A program made the position numbers and the translations under genes. Shown here in pieces: positions 35,929 to 48,000 of a stretch of DNA of 64,000 nt (the stretch's first letter is position 1; every line of letters starts with the position of its first letter). The notes under the pieces were generated by a model. The model was not told the DNA's origin. It saw only the letters and a list, made by a program, of their open reading frames with translations, and did no database searches. The stretch spans positions 27,010,602 through 27,074,601 of the forward strand of contig OZ020313.1 in NCBI GenBank assembly GCA_963971305.1, given 5' to 3'. Origin of the DNA: Arcuatula senhousia (lineage: Eukaryota > Mollusca > Bivalvia > Mytilida > Mytilidae).

Positions 35929-36546
35929 TTAATGGGACATTAAATGATATCCCGCCACAATATAGTATTTTATCATTTGAAACAGTGGGGCATGACACAC
36001 CATGCCCTCAAACCCCTCTGGTAACGAATTATTTTTCTTATCATACTAAGAATAATATACACAGGCGTTTGGGTCCAGGTTTTGGTTTTTTATTTATTGT
36101 GTGTATATAAAAAAATTCTGACCCTCAGTGGAAATAGTATAGAGACGAAATGAAAATTTTTATATACACGTTATTAATAATAAAATCCTGAACCCAATAT
36201 ATGGTAATAGGGTAAGAATGTAAACTATTTTTGCCCTATTAAAACTTAAGATTGAATTTATCTTTCTTAGATCAGAAAATTTCAACATGCAAATGAAATT
36301 TATTTTTTTCAAAGTGGCCTATATGTATCTCAAAAAATATTTTTCGGAACATCCTGAAAATTGAACTTGATTTTTATTTTGTTGTACTCAACAGCCATGC
36401 AAAATATCATTCAAATCTCTTGACGCGTTTTCAAGTAATCATCTGGAACCCTTCGGTGGACGGACAGACGGACTGACGAACAGGCACTAAACGAGACTGT
36501 GCGTATAACATAATACCTCGCAACTTTGTGTGGCGGGGAATAAAAA
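35929..36546 (+). mobile_element. Hairpin-ended element family D, copy 2
   Basis: It starts AATGGGACATTAAATG with TCCCGCCAC and ends in a degraded hairpin (ATACCTCGCAAC, GTGTGGCGGGGAAT). GACGGACAGACGG precedes the hairpin. An extra stretch after the 5' end (about 35965-36200) is missing in copy 1. Confidence 0.55.
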
Positions 36547-37700
36547 TGGAGGATCAATTCCAAATGTCCGAGAGGAAAGACAAAACAAGGCAGACATACT
36601 GTAGAAATTGAAGATCGCAATGGTCCTGACTTGGAAAAACCAGACAATTTGATGATTAGCAAAGTTAAGAATGGTTTCTTTTGTCTTATATTAAATAAGT
36701 GTTGAAGTGGTGGATGCAAATCCAAGAACAGAACAAGAAAATTGGTATCATTTCTTAAATCCGAAGGATATCAAAATTGTGTTGTTATTACGGTGAGTTA
36801 TAAGACTTATAGCCCTTCATACAATGACCTAATAATTACTATTTTGCCTCAAAATCAACCGATCTGTATTTAAAATAATAAAACAATAAATATAATTTAC
36901 GTTGAACTTAACATTTCTTCTAAAACAAGGACAAATATATTTGCGCGATTCGTTAACAGTTCTATATGCATGTATTCAACAACGGAGTTCATCCCTATTT
37001 TGTTAAAACTTGGAATGACTGCATTAAGGTGGGTTGCCGGTCTACTTTGGGCGTCTCCATGTAGGGGACAATGAAAATTTGTCATAAGTACTTAGACTAA
37101 ACGGAAATATACAGCCTTGGAAAATATATGCGGTATTACGGGTTGAAAATTCCACCGTTGAATACAATAATCATAACAATTGCTGACACTTTTTTAATGG
37201 ACAGTGAAATGATCACCTAGAGCTCATTCCAATCCTTTTTCACCTTGTAATTAGGGGGGGGGGTATTTATCGCTGTACACAAGACTGAAAACGGAATGAA
37301 TTAACGTATGTTAATAGACCAGTCAAATCACGCTAGGCTTTGTGTGTGTGAAAGCATGATGAATGAACACAAAGTCATGCACCTAGATTTATAAGCTTAT
37401 ATATGATTTTTTACCCTAAAAATAATAAATTGCTTTTCGCTTTTATTTTGTAAAAAATATCGTTTTACCAAAATCGAATTTTAAAATAGAAGACTTTTAA
37501 TGCTTGAGAAATGTTAAGAGGAAATTACCTATTTCGCTTTCTTTTCGTGACTATTGTTTAATGCTAATTATAGTGTTCGCATTCGTTAGATTGATGAAAA
37601 TGTTAAATTTAATTCCTTAAACTAATCCTGGCAGATCTGATAAACTGTCAAGGCATCAATTGGATACTTCCATGATTATACGAAACAGATTGCTACTTCC
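36547..37700. other. No gene seen
   Basis: 36555-36625 carries a piece of the GATCGCAATGG dispersed module. 37252-37261 is a poly-G run. The remainder is AT-rich unique-looking sequence with no ORF I can support. Confidence 0.35.
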
Positions 37701-37707
37701 TGTTAGC

Positions 37708-37999
37708 AGGGTTGCCACTATTTTGTTGTTGCAAAATTCAAGGGGTTTTCCAGGACTTTTCAAGGGTATTTAAGTCATTTTCAAGGATGAAAATAGTCGA
37801 CAAAATTTCAGTCTCACAAAGAAATTTTCTGTGAAACAGTTAAATCATGAACATTTGATTGTTGAACTATATCAAATTTCAGTGTTTTTCAAGGATATTA
37901 TCATTTTTTTTTTCAAAATTCAACGTCTGTTCCAGGAACTTGAACTGACAAATGAAATTCAAGGGTTTTTCCAGGTTTCAAGGATGCTTGGCAACCCTG
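37708..37999. mobile_element. 292-bp TIR element with 7-bp target duplication, hAT-like
   Basis: The ends AGGGTTGCCA and TGGCAACCCTG are flanked by TGTTAGC on both sides (37701-37707 and 38000-38006). The interior iterates a short phrase, TTCAAGGGTTTTTCCAGG, in degenerate copies on both strands. No transposase is present. Confidence 0.8.
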
Positions 38000-38439
38000 T
38001 GTTAGCTGACTAGTTTGGTCCCACTTCACATTTGGAGTGAAACCTTGTGTAACAGTCCCGATTGACCCTATATTCTGATATCTAACTTAATAAAATGTCT
38101 ATCACTTGCATAGTACTTATAGTCCTCTATTGCTTTTTCGTTCCCTCCAAAAATTGAAACCATCCTCGAAAAAGGGATAGAGAGTCGCAACATTGGGTTG
38201 TGATATTTTCACCACATGACCATATGGTGATAGTAGTAAATATGCGTTAAACAATAGGTCCTGGATGGGTATACGACATGATCGTACCGATGATTATTGA
38301 TATCCATATAATTTTTTTTTCATGATTTTTTTCGCTGAAGATAAAAGTCAAAATGGCAGGCATATTATGCAAACAATTTTTAAGCTTAGTTCTTTTCTTA
38401 CATCAATTCGCTTGATTTTCATCAGCTTTGCTAGCCAAG

Positions 38440-38495
38440 GGTTACGATCCGCTATCTCTTATCTTCATGAAGGTGAGAAATAGCGGATCGTAACC
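38440..38495. repeat. Near-perfect 56-bp palindrome
   Basis: GGTTACGATCCGCTAT at 38440-38455 is exactly mirrored at 38480-38495. Between them the arms keep pairing with one mismatch and two G-U positions down to a central TTCATGAA. Folded as RNA it is a 28-bp stem. Nothing in the neighbourhood looks coding. Confidence 0.75.
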
Positions 38496-39429
38496 ATGGA
38501 TTTTCAGTAGTGTACTAACATTTGCTTGTATACATTAGGCTCTTGATAAGACTTTTACCGACTATCTAAGTCCTGCTGCCGGCCTTCTCACACGGTAAGG
38601 ATGATTGATTGATAGTTTATTTTGCTATAATTGTGTTTAATATGAAACACAAAGAATTAGAATGCAAGTTGTTTTCTTTTTATGGCAGTTGATTAAAAAG
38701 AATGTAACAAAATGCATCGGTTGATTTCCGCTTTAATAGTTGTTGGTTATATTCCAAGACCAATGTATTGCATGAACATATAATCAAAGCACTAAAGCGT
38801 TAAAAGGCAGAGCTATATAATGTAAATCTAGGCAATAAAAATAAAGAACTATATCGAAACATACGCATCACTCCGCACACTTGCACATTTGTTAAGAAAT
38901 CTGTAATTTAGCTCCTCCCACTTGATCAAAGGTCAAAGGTCAACAATGCTTAAGTAAACGTCAATGAGTATTGATACACGATATGTAGTGCACATTTATA
39001 TCGCATTTATGTTGGGGTATAAATATGTACCTCTCATTTTAGACAATCCGTATAACATTTAAAATACAATACACGTCGATTAATGTTCTGTTATAGATCC
39101 CCTGGTAGCAATATTGACTGACCGATTTATCCTGTCTAGACGAAAAAAAAACGCGAAAATCAGATAGCTTTATGACTCTATAAGGCCTAAAAATGGTTGA
39201 ATTTCCATTACCTTTAACCTAAAAACATGTACTGTTAACACATAAAACCCACTATATTCGTGTCGTACCTTTTATGGATTGTAGGTTAATGGTTTTAAAT
39301 CGTCAATATCGATAAAAAATGTTGTTTATTACCAGAGTAAAATATTAATATTAAATTAATTATTTTAAAATCACTTGCATGACATGTACAGTGAAAGAGG
39401 GAGTGATTTGTTTTGGCGCCACGAACTTA

Positions 39430-39660
39430 CAGTTCACCCACGTTTTCTTTTTTAAATAGTCTGCATTTTTTTCCCCGGTGATGTGTACTTTATTCTGTTG
39501 ACTCTTGTGCGTCGTAATCGCTTAGTAACTCAGTTGTTAATTTTATTTTATTATCATAACATTTTTTGCCTTAAAATTAGACGTCTTTGATGTGAGAATT
39601 TTGGCATTATCTGCATTACCACGGAAGTAGAATTAATCACGTTTTCACCCTTGGCTCTAG
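39430..39660. repeat. Dispersed repeat H, copy 1
   Basis: Shares CCACGTTTTCTTT, CCCCGGTG, GTGTACTTT, GTCTTTGA and GCATTACCACGGAA in the same order with 44338-44560 and 44800-45000. No termini were identified. 38500-39429 and 39661-40570 hold no feature I can name. Confidence 0.5.
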
Positions 39661-40571
39661 TTAATATATATGATTTTATAAACTTATGCTAGAGTCTTAA
39701 ACCATGAGGCAAATTTGAATAAACTACGTATAAAATGTAATTTATTGAATATCAAAAGATATCTGAAATCTATATAAACCTTTTCCTTTTGACTCATTTT
39801 GACTGATATTATGATACGAAAGTTTTGACATCAAACAAATCATATTAGTCCATATGTACTAATGGAAAAAAGAAACTGTGTGTCAATTTATTTTAAAAAA
39901 ATACATATTCAACATTTAATTAGATAATTGATAATTTTTAGCAAGAAAGTGTTGCAGTATATCGTTTTCCTATCAGATCTAAACAAAAGTTTTTATATTA
40001 AAGCCCCGAAGTCAGACGTTAACTTTCTTTGCAGTCTGAAATCTGATAATGTCAATCTAATGTTCCCAAACATCACACTTTAAAACAACACACATTTTTG
40101 AAGTTGTTTTTCAGCTCTTGTTGCTGAATTTAGCAGTAGCAATCCAAATTATGAGTAAAAAAGAATTTTTTTTCGATTTTTGGATAAAAAAGTGTTCTTT
40201 TTTATTATTTCTAAAACTGGAATTCAAAACATTTCAGATTTTTACCCCAAATGATCTGCACCATTCACTTGACATTGAGTTAAAATTTCGACTTGTTAAC
40301 TTTAGCGTATGTCGGCTAATTTTAGCGAGTGCTATTTTCATGATTTTCACGATTTGTATCCAAAAAGGAGCTGTTTTAATTATAGCGGTGTAAATATTTC
40401 GCGCTTTCAGAATATAGAGTGTGTATATATAGTATATGAAATTTAGCGAGATCTTAAAATTTTAGCGATTCCTCGAATATCGCTTATAAAGTGAAAATTA
40501 AAACCTCGCAAATATTTCCCGCTATACATTATTTTTTTACCTAACACGAGTGATTTTCCTTTTCATTTTAT

Positions 40572-41160
40572 ACCTAACGGAACGAAATTGCAAAGGGCAT
40601 ACTGTTTTTGACTGGTCCGTCAGTCCGTCCGTCCGTCTGTCTGTGATCAGTTTGTGAACGCAACTCTTTTGAACCCACTGAACAGAATTTAATGAAACTT
40701 GGTATGCAAGAAGTGCTCAATATTTAATTATGCATATAACCAGGGATTTTTGTTTTGCAAATTTTTGTGGGAGTTATGGCCCTTTGAAATTTGAAATTTT
40801 TGCAGAAAACCCTATCATCAGCTTGTGAACGCAACCCTTCTGAAATCACTGAAAAGATTTAATGAAACTTGGTATGCCAAAAGTATACCAAATGTAGTTT
40901 TGCCAATTACCAGGAATTTTTTATGCACAAATTTTTATGGGAGCTTTAGCCCATTGGTTTTAGACATTTTCGGAAAATCGTAATTCTTGTGGATGTAACT
41001 CCTCTTAAACTACTAATTCGTATGTGATCACAGTTTGTAAACGCTACTCTTTTGAACCCACTGAAATAATTTAATGAAACTTGGTATGCAAGAAGTACAC
41101 GATATGTCGTTATGCATATTACCAGGAATTTTTTATTCTCTTTATTTTCTATAGTCCAGT
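40572..41160 (-). mobile_element. Family C element in reverse orientation
   Basis: GTCCGTCAGTCCGTCCGTCC at about 40617 is the reverse of the GACGGAC tract. Three modules of about 190 bp follow, with ACTTGGTATGC, TTACCAGGAATTTTT and ATTTTTATGGGAG (reverse complement of the 8915-9343 modules). The terminal hairpin is degraded. Confidence 0.5.
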
Positions 41161-41199
41161 AGTAAAATGCGGGGGAATGTGAGCGTACTCACTAACTAA

Positions 41200-41720
41200 G
41201 GTTCTTTCATTTTGGTTTTTAGTTTTTCAAAATTTATATGAATACAGTTAATATAGAAACCATTTTGCTTTTCGACATTAATTTTCCGTTTCGTTTTTCA
41301 TTTATTTCTTTTCAATTCTGAATAGGGAGATGGTCCATTTTCCTTTGTGTTATTCATCTTCCCTTTCGTTTTTTTTCCTTTTCTTTTGCGGATCTAAACA
41401 GGAAATTCAAAATAACCCTGTTTCCTTTTCGTTTTTCATTTTTACTTTTCGAATCTAAATAGGAAAATGACCCATTTCCTTTTCGTCATTTATTTTCCTT
41501 TTTTTTTTCTTTTCCTTTTTGATTCTGAATAGGAAAATGACCCATTTTTCTCTTTGACGTTCATTTTCCTTTCGTTTTTAACATGAATTAGAAAATGACC
41601 CATTTCCTTCTCAGCATTCATTTTTTTCTTTTCCTTTTTCATTTTCCCTCTCAATTTTGCCCCTTTTCCTGTTTAATGTTCATTTTCCTTTTTGTTTTTC
41701 ATTTTTTCATTTCGATTGTG
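41200..41720. repeat. Pyrimidine-rich degenerate tandem repeat
   Basis: Repeats of about 60-75 bp are built on GAAAATGACCCATTTCC and TTTTCGTTTTTCATTTTCC. One strand is almost all T and C. No coding content. Confidence 0.65.
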
Positions 41721-41984
41721 AATGCACTTGCCACATGATGACTTACTCGACAACAAAACAACAAATCAAAATTTCTATCTGAACCGCAGCCGTGTGAATC
41801 TGTCAGGGTGATCCCCATCTGGCGACCAAACTCACCATGTCAACCGGATCATATTTTACGAACGGTCCACGAGTGTTGGGTTGAGCTTGTAGAAAAGTTC
41901 AAAATTGAGTTAAAAGATATGATAGTTAATTGTTTTAATTAGTGTTCGACTGGTCTGCTGTACTGAGATGATCACCTCAATATC

Positions 41985-42345
41985 CCTATTGTGTCTCACA
42001 ACTATGTTGTGTTCTATGGTCATTACCGGATCCTAAGATCGCAATGGAAGAGGGAGGTTTGGCGCCATAAAACCTGGTTTAACCCACCATTTCGTTTGAA
42101 ATGCCTGTACCAAGTCAGGACCATTGCGATCCACCAGTTCTCCGGTATGACTGATTCGTTTTTGTCATTTTCTCTGGACTATGAGATTGATCATTCAAGT
42201 TCGGTAGTTTTGTTATTACCTTTATTTGCCACTAGTTCACGCCTGTGTTTCGTTTGTAAAGGTGAAGTACTTCATCTGTACATTGTATGTTTGTTATTGT
42301 AATTTGTTCAGTACAGTTCAAACAAATTGTTTTCTGAACTCAGTG
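41985..42345. repeat. Dispersed repeat J, copy 1
   Basis: The core (about 42037-42131) has ends GATCGCAATGG and CCATTGCGATC, with GAGGTTTGGCGCCA and GGTTTAACCCACCA inside. The same core is at 54884-54978 and about 55432-55523, with reversed pieces at 45385-45545 and 36555-36625. Flanking sequence (CTCTGGACTATGAGATTG) is shared with the 55.5-kb copy. 42346-43313 holds only short AAGAATACC repeats near 42730. Confidence 0.55.
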
Positions 42346-43313
42346 ATCAGTCCAATAGCAGAATAGGGTGGCCCTCATGCGCTGGGAACTGTCTGATCAT
42401 AATACGGACTAAAATGACCAAGTGCTAACTTTATTAGGTCAACGAGTGTGAAGAATGTTACGCTTCATGCACGTAAAAGACCCCTTTGTAGACTGTCCTG
42501 GTGTTACCACATAAACTTAGATAATCTGCCCTTACACACCGCTGCCCTTTCCTTTCTTTTGTTTTCCGCCCTGATATTTCTTGCCATCTTTTTATGTTAC
42601 TTTTATCATCCTTTTCGTGTTTATCTTCCTAATAGTACATGTACATGCATGGTGTTGCTATGAATATGAAAGGAGTGACCACATGATAATGAAAATAATG
42701 ATGATACAGTAAAGAGAAGCATCGGTCCAAGAATACCCTAGAATACCTAAGAATACCCAAGAAAAACCCCCAAAATACCAAAGAAAACTTAGAATTACCT
42801 TTTATTCGATATTGCGTTAGCTAATTTTACTTTAAAGACGAATATGTTATACAGAGTCGATCATACTACGATCGAGGGCCTTGGACGGTATATGTTTTTT
42901 TTAGTCCCATTCTTGTCATATGAGTTTCAACGCTCAAAACATTGACTTAAAGGTGTTATTTTTTAAATATTTTTTTCATTTGATAATGGCCAATCGATAG
43001 CTTGCTCTGTTGGCAAAGCCGTCAGGGTTTACAGACGATTGTACCAAGCATGACTTTCAATTTTATTTTTTGTTGTTGTGTGAAATCATGCACATGTATT
43101 TTGTTCATGACAATGGATATAAGGAATGAAATTAATGCGAAAATCATGCATTTTGATATTTTGGCATACATTTTAAGTAAAAATGCAATGAAAATCATGA
43201 CAACAAAATTTATATGTCAATAATTTTCGTTAACTTATAATGTAATTAATAAAAAGGGTGTAAAAAGATGCCGATATTATTCCGGGACCAATATGTTGCA
43301 TGATCATATAAAA

Positions 43314-43531
43314 GGGGGTGTCACAGCCCCCTCCCCCGGAATATCGAATACCGTTTAGAAAAGGACAGAATACCGTTAAAAAGACTGGAATAACAAATAC
43401 TCTAAAGATCACTTTGCACGCGTACCAAAAGCCTAAAAATTCGGAACATCGCGTACCGCGTACCACACCTTGGCGTACCAAATACCTTTTAAAAGCACGG
43501 AATACTGCGTACCAAAAGGGCTATAACACCC
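43314..43531. mobile_element. TIR element with iterated GAATACCG/CGTACC core
   Basis: The ends GGGTGTCACAGCCC and GGGCTATAACACCC are inverted repeats (12 of 14 positions). The interior iterates GAATACCG, GCGTACCAAA and similar words. ORFs across it in both directions are by-products of the repeats. Target duplication is unclear. Confidence 0.6.
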
Positions 43532-43988
43532 TCATAAAATTGTTGAATTTCCACACCATTTTATAACCGTTGGTATGTGTATTTTGAAACACCGCTGCCC
43601 GATGGTCCTCACAAGCCTGGTCTTCAGACTTGTCTGGCAGGAATTTACCAATTTGATTTAATACTATTTTGTCGTTGAAATTTCCGTTTCTTTAATTCAA
43701 TATTGTTGAAATCACCCGGGTTCTTTCCTTGCACTGTAAATTATCGATATCCTCGGTGTCGGATTTGGCTTCCCTGTTCGATTTTTTTTAGTTCGTTGTT
43801 CAATACTTTTGGTTATCAATGTTTTGATTCAAATGCTGCTGATGAAAGGTTACTCCTTGAAATATGCTTTACAGCATAACCAAATTACACCGTTTTATAA
43901 CCGTTTTGGTATATGTATTATTAAGCTGAAAAATCTTTCTGTTACCAAGAAAAAACACACACTATTCTCGTGTTTCACTTGGTAGAGA

Positions 43989-44262
43989 TAAGGGACGGAC
44001 CATTTAACTTGAAAGGGGAGGGGCTTGGTTTTTTGTTTTGATCAGATTTTTTTTTCCGCGCAGAGCGCGGACTAAATATTTATTTTTCGAAGGCGTTGCC
44101 ACAGAATATTTTTTTTCATTATCAGCATTATTTAAAATAGCAGAAATCCTTTTTTTTCTTACCCTCAGCTGCCAAAATATTTTTTTCATCAAAAATAATT
44201 TTTAGAATATTTTTTTAGGAAAAAAACAAGGCCCCCTCTTCAAGTTAAATGGTCGGTTCCTA
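43989..44262. mobile_element. MITE with long TIRs, 274 bp
   Basis: GACCATTTAACTTGAA near the left end is repeated inverted as TTCAAGTTAAATGGTC near the right end. The symmetry continues into GGGGAGGGGCTTGG and CAAGGCCCCCTC, about 40 bp in all. The centre is T-rich. A two-base TA target is possible. Confidence 0.7.
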
Positions 44263-44337
44263 ATAGGAAATACTTTTTTAAAAGGTCTGGATTTGTTCAT
44301 TTTGTGTAAAAAATTGTGTTTTTATCACGATGAGTCA

Positions 44338-45000
44338 CCTTGTTCAACATGTTCAACCCTCGTTTTCCTTAGAAATGCTTGCAGGTACATGTACCAAGGC
44401 TATAATTTCCCCGGTGTGTACTTTTGAAACTAAAAGTCTTTTATATGGCAGTTTAATGGCGAGTGTAATGACATTTGAATACACAAAAAAGCATTTATGG
44501 TTAACATGAAATATGAATTAGTTATGTATTGAACATGTTGAAAATATCTTTTAATATTTAATGTGTAATGACATTTGATATACACACAGATATACACAAA
44601 ATAGACAAAAAAGCATTATCATTTTTATTCCATATTCTTTCGTTTTTAATATTACCATGGCATATAAATTAGTAATGTATTGAAAATATCTTTTAACGCA
44701 GTCGCTAGTCAATTCAATAGAGATGTTTAATTATATGAATATGGAAATTTTCGAAGTGTATCAATAGACTATTGGGTAATTTAAAAAAAGGTGTCATTAT
44801 CGTTTTCAACCCACGTTTTCTTTGAACTGCCCACGGGTACCAAGTCTACAGTTTCCCCAGCGTGTACTTTTAAAATTAGATGTCTTTGACATGTAAAATT
44901 TATGACGATTGTAATGACATTTTAATACATAAAAAGCATTACCACGGAATAAAAATTAGTTTAACTATTGAAAAATTCCATTTAACTTCAATTTTAAGTC
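44338..45000. repeat. Dispersed repeat H, copies 2 and 3
   Basis: Copies at about 44338-44560 and 44800-45000 share GTTTTCTTTG, GGTACCAAGTCTA-type words, CCCCxGCGTGTACTTTT and AAAAAGCATTACC with 39430-39660. Both have the same strand order. Confidence 0.5.
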
Positions 45001-45138
45001 AAAGAGATGCATAATTATACATACTAATAAACTAAGGCCATGTGGTAAAGTAACATAAAGTACAGATGAATTAAGATGCAATTATCATATTATTTAACAA
45101 ATAAACGAAATATTTAATCTTAAAATCTGAAAGAAACA

Positions 45139-45560
45139 GATGTACCAATGGGGCATCCTAATATCAAAGGTCCGAAAGGGCAGAGACGAAACCAGTAAAC
45201 ACCAATAAGATGTTAAACCTTTGACATATTTCCCAACGCATTACGTCCATGTAAAACACATGACAGTGAATGAGAGATCTGGTGATTTACGCCTTACCCA
45301 CACTATATAGGTTATAAAAGGCATTGAACATACAAACGATAATAAATATATATACTAAGCACGAATAAAGGTAATAACAAAATTACTGAACTTGGAGGAT
45401 CAATCTTAATGTCAAAGAGAAAAGACAAAACATGGAAGACAAGCCGGAACAGTCATAGATCGAAATGGATATGACTTGGTACAGGCATTTTAAATGAATT
45501 GGTTGGTTAAACCAGGTTTTATTTTCCAACCCCCCCTCTTCCATTGCAATCTCAGGGTCC
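45139..45560. repeat. Dispersed repeats I and J, fragments
   Basis: 45139-45215 carries ACCAATGGGGCATCC and GTCCGAAAGGGCAGAG, shared with about 56217 and 61858 (repeat I). 45385-45545 is repeat J in reverse (GTTTAACCCAC-like words inverted, CCATTGCAATCTC). 45561-47039 shows no recognisable feature. Confidence 0.45.
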
Positions 45561-47039
45561 GGTGGTAATACAAAATGCAACACGGTTGTGATTACATAGT
45601 AGGGATAATTAGATGCTCATCTAGGTACAACAATCAGCAAAACACTTATCAAAACAATCACAAACTTAACTTTAACTTTTTTAACCAGTGGCTGATAACG
45701 AAGGTTGCATTGTTTTAGGGACCGTATGAGACGGATTTTCTTGTCATCTTGGTCTAACAGTCGGTCACGGAGAAAGCGGTGTCGTATCAAAAAGTCAGAA
45801 AAGTTTTTACAAGCTCTGGCATTGAAAATGATAATGATAGTTATCCCATTCAACCAACTGGGGTATACGTGGAAAAAAGCGGGTTGACTTTATATCAAGT
45901 TCAGGGTGCTCTGTTTTGGACATGCTGATAAATTGAGAAAACGGATGAGATACCGCAATTCCAATCGAAGAAAGGAGTTCTGACTGCCACTAGAAAAAAA
46001 ACTTGAAATGGGTTGGTAAGGCAATAGGACTTATAATGCAGGGGTTTCTATTACAATGCTTTATTGAAGGTTGATCTATAAAATTCGACACATGCTTATA
46101 AACACTTGCTGCATGACTTAGTTGACCCCCAAAAAAGAAATCAACATCTTTAAAAGTGCAATATGAGAACTACAAGCAGCGACAAGTTAAAATTTTAAAT
46201 TCATTACCATAAATTTGAAGTGATAAATACTTATTTAAATCCTATTAGGTCTTACAACTTAAATTCATGTGCATTTAGTGTTTTTCTAATTTCCTCAATG
46301 TACGGTGCGATCCATTCAATAGTATGTGAAGTTTGATGTTTGTGTGTGTTTTATATTTTTTTCTCTGGTTTTAACTGATTTTGTCATTGCGGACCTCTGA
46401 CATTCGGATGCCTTATGTCTCGTTATTTGCTTATAATAATTCAGCAATGTCAAAAAACATCTTCAAAAATGCACAGCTTAATTCATCAAACTAATCGACC
46501 TATAATTTCCCGATTTATTTATTTTTTCACAAATGGCTGTCGTGGCACAAAAGTAGAATAAGCAATCATCATATTTTCCTGAAAGAAATTTTCAAGATTT
46601 AATAACAAATACGACGTTTAAAAAAACTTAAACAATCCTTTTTCTGTCTTCGTTGAAATTATGAGCATATTTTCATATATAATCAATACGTGTTCAGTTT
46701 TTTATCCCTATATATCCAAATATGGATTGTCTAAGAAATGTCAGTACTATTTTAAATACTAGAAGCCTTTTTAATGATAGAACGTAACGACAGTAAAAAA
46801 AAAGAATAAAAAAATAACAGATAATTTTTTGAGGTATGTCCAAGACACAATGTAGTTACGATATGGTCGACATTGGTTTTGTGTTACCAATGGGAACATA
46901 TATTAAAAACGAAAGAATATGGAATATGTGCCAAAATATGTATTTATTCCATGTTATACTGTGTTGAATTACAGATATACATGTTAACTCTAAATCCTCG
47001 TCGATGTCATTACGATATCGTCAAAGATTTTGTCAACTA

Positions 47040-47340
47040 AAGCGTAAACAGTAACTTCCTACTTACCTGTTGATATCGTCGATATCATTTATATCATACC
47101 GTTATCGACAAAACTACAAACGTTTGTTTTATTAGCTTTTATACTAGGCTGCACTGTTGATATCGTCGATATCTTCGATATCGTTCCGATATCGTCTATG
47201 ATCAAGTGTAAATATAATAGCAATCATTGCACTATGAAATCTTTACATGTTTTGTCGATGTGGTCGATATCATCAATTTCGTACCGATATCGATAGTAGG
47301 TCAATAAACCAAAAGGAAACTAAAACTCATTATTTGAATA
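47040..47340. repeat. Degenerate ATCGTCGATATC repeat block
   Basis: Many self-complementary words (GATATCGTCGATATC, CCGATATCG, GTCGATATC) recur at irregular spacing. The block leads directly into the hairpin at 47341-47446. Confidence 0.6.
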
Positions 47341-47446
47341 CTAAAGTCTTTCAAATATTTGCTGTCGATGTCGTCGATATCGTCGATATCGGTTTCCATA
47401 TTGACGATTTCGACAACATTGACAGCAAATATTTGAAAGACTTTAG
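47341..47446. repeat. Long hairpin: 26-bp perfect arms plus paired repeat core
   Basis: 47341-47366 (CTAAAGTCTTTC...) and 47421-47446 are perfect reverse complements. Inside, 47367-47389 and 47398-47420, made of TCGTCGATATCG words, also pair with a few mismatches, leaving a loop of about 8 bases. The stem is about 49 bp in total. Confidence 0.85.
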
Positions 47447-47479
47447 CGCTTAACCTAACGTGATATTACAGAAGGCAAA

Positions 47480-48000
47480 ACCCTTACCCTAACCTTAACC
47501 TGAGTGTCAAGGCGGCACAAGACTATCACTAATACTAACCCTATTGAAATGCTAACCCTAACCTAATAATAGAAGTGGTGCCCTGATGATAACCAGACCC
47601 GAACCCTAAACTCTAACTCCAAATCCTTACCCTGAACATACACCTAAACTGATAGTCACGAGGCACAACCCTAGGCTTACCTAATAGTCGAGACGGCTCC
47701 ATGATGGTATTTTAATAGAAGAGTATGCACACCCTTACGATAACTGTATCCCTCAACTCTAACCCCTGACCCTTACCCTAACCCTAATCTTAACTCTGAC
47801 CCCTAACACTAACACCCGTAACCTTAACCCTAACACCTAACCCTAACCTTAACCCTATTTCCTAACCTTAACACTAACCCATAACCCTAACCCTAACCTG
47901 AACCATAACCCTAACCCTAACCCTAACACTAACCCATAACCCTAATCCTAACTCTAACCCTAACCTGAACCTTTTTCTAACCCTAACCCTAACCTGGCAC
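47480..48000. repeat. Interstitial telomere-like CCCTAA tract, degenerate
   Basis: TAACCCTAACCCTAAC and variants (AACCCTAACCTGAACC, CCTAACACTAACCC) fill the region. On the other strand this is TTAGGG, the animal telomere word. It is well away from any end in this window and heavily mutated. Confidence 0.75.

Noticed and set aside
43230..43566. ORFs on both strands
   Set aside because: Both are read-throughs of the iterated GAATACCG/CGTACC interior of a TIR element.
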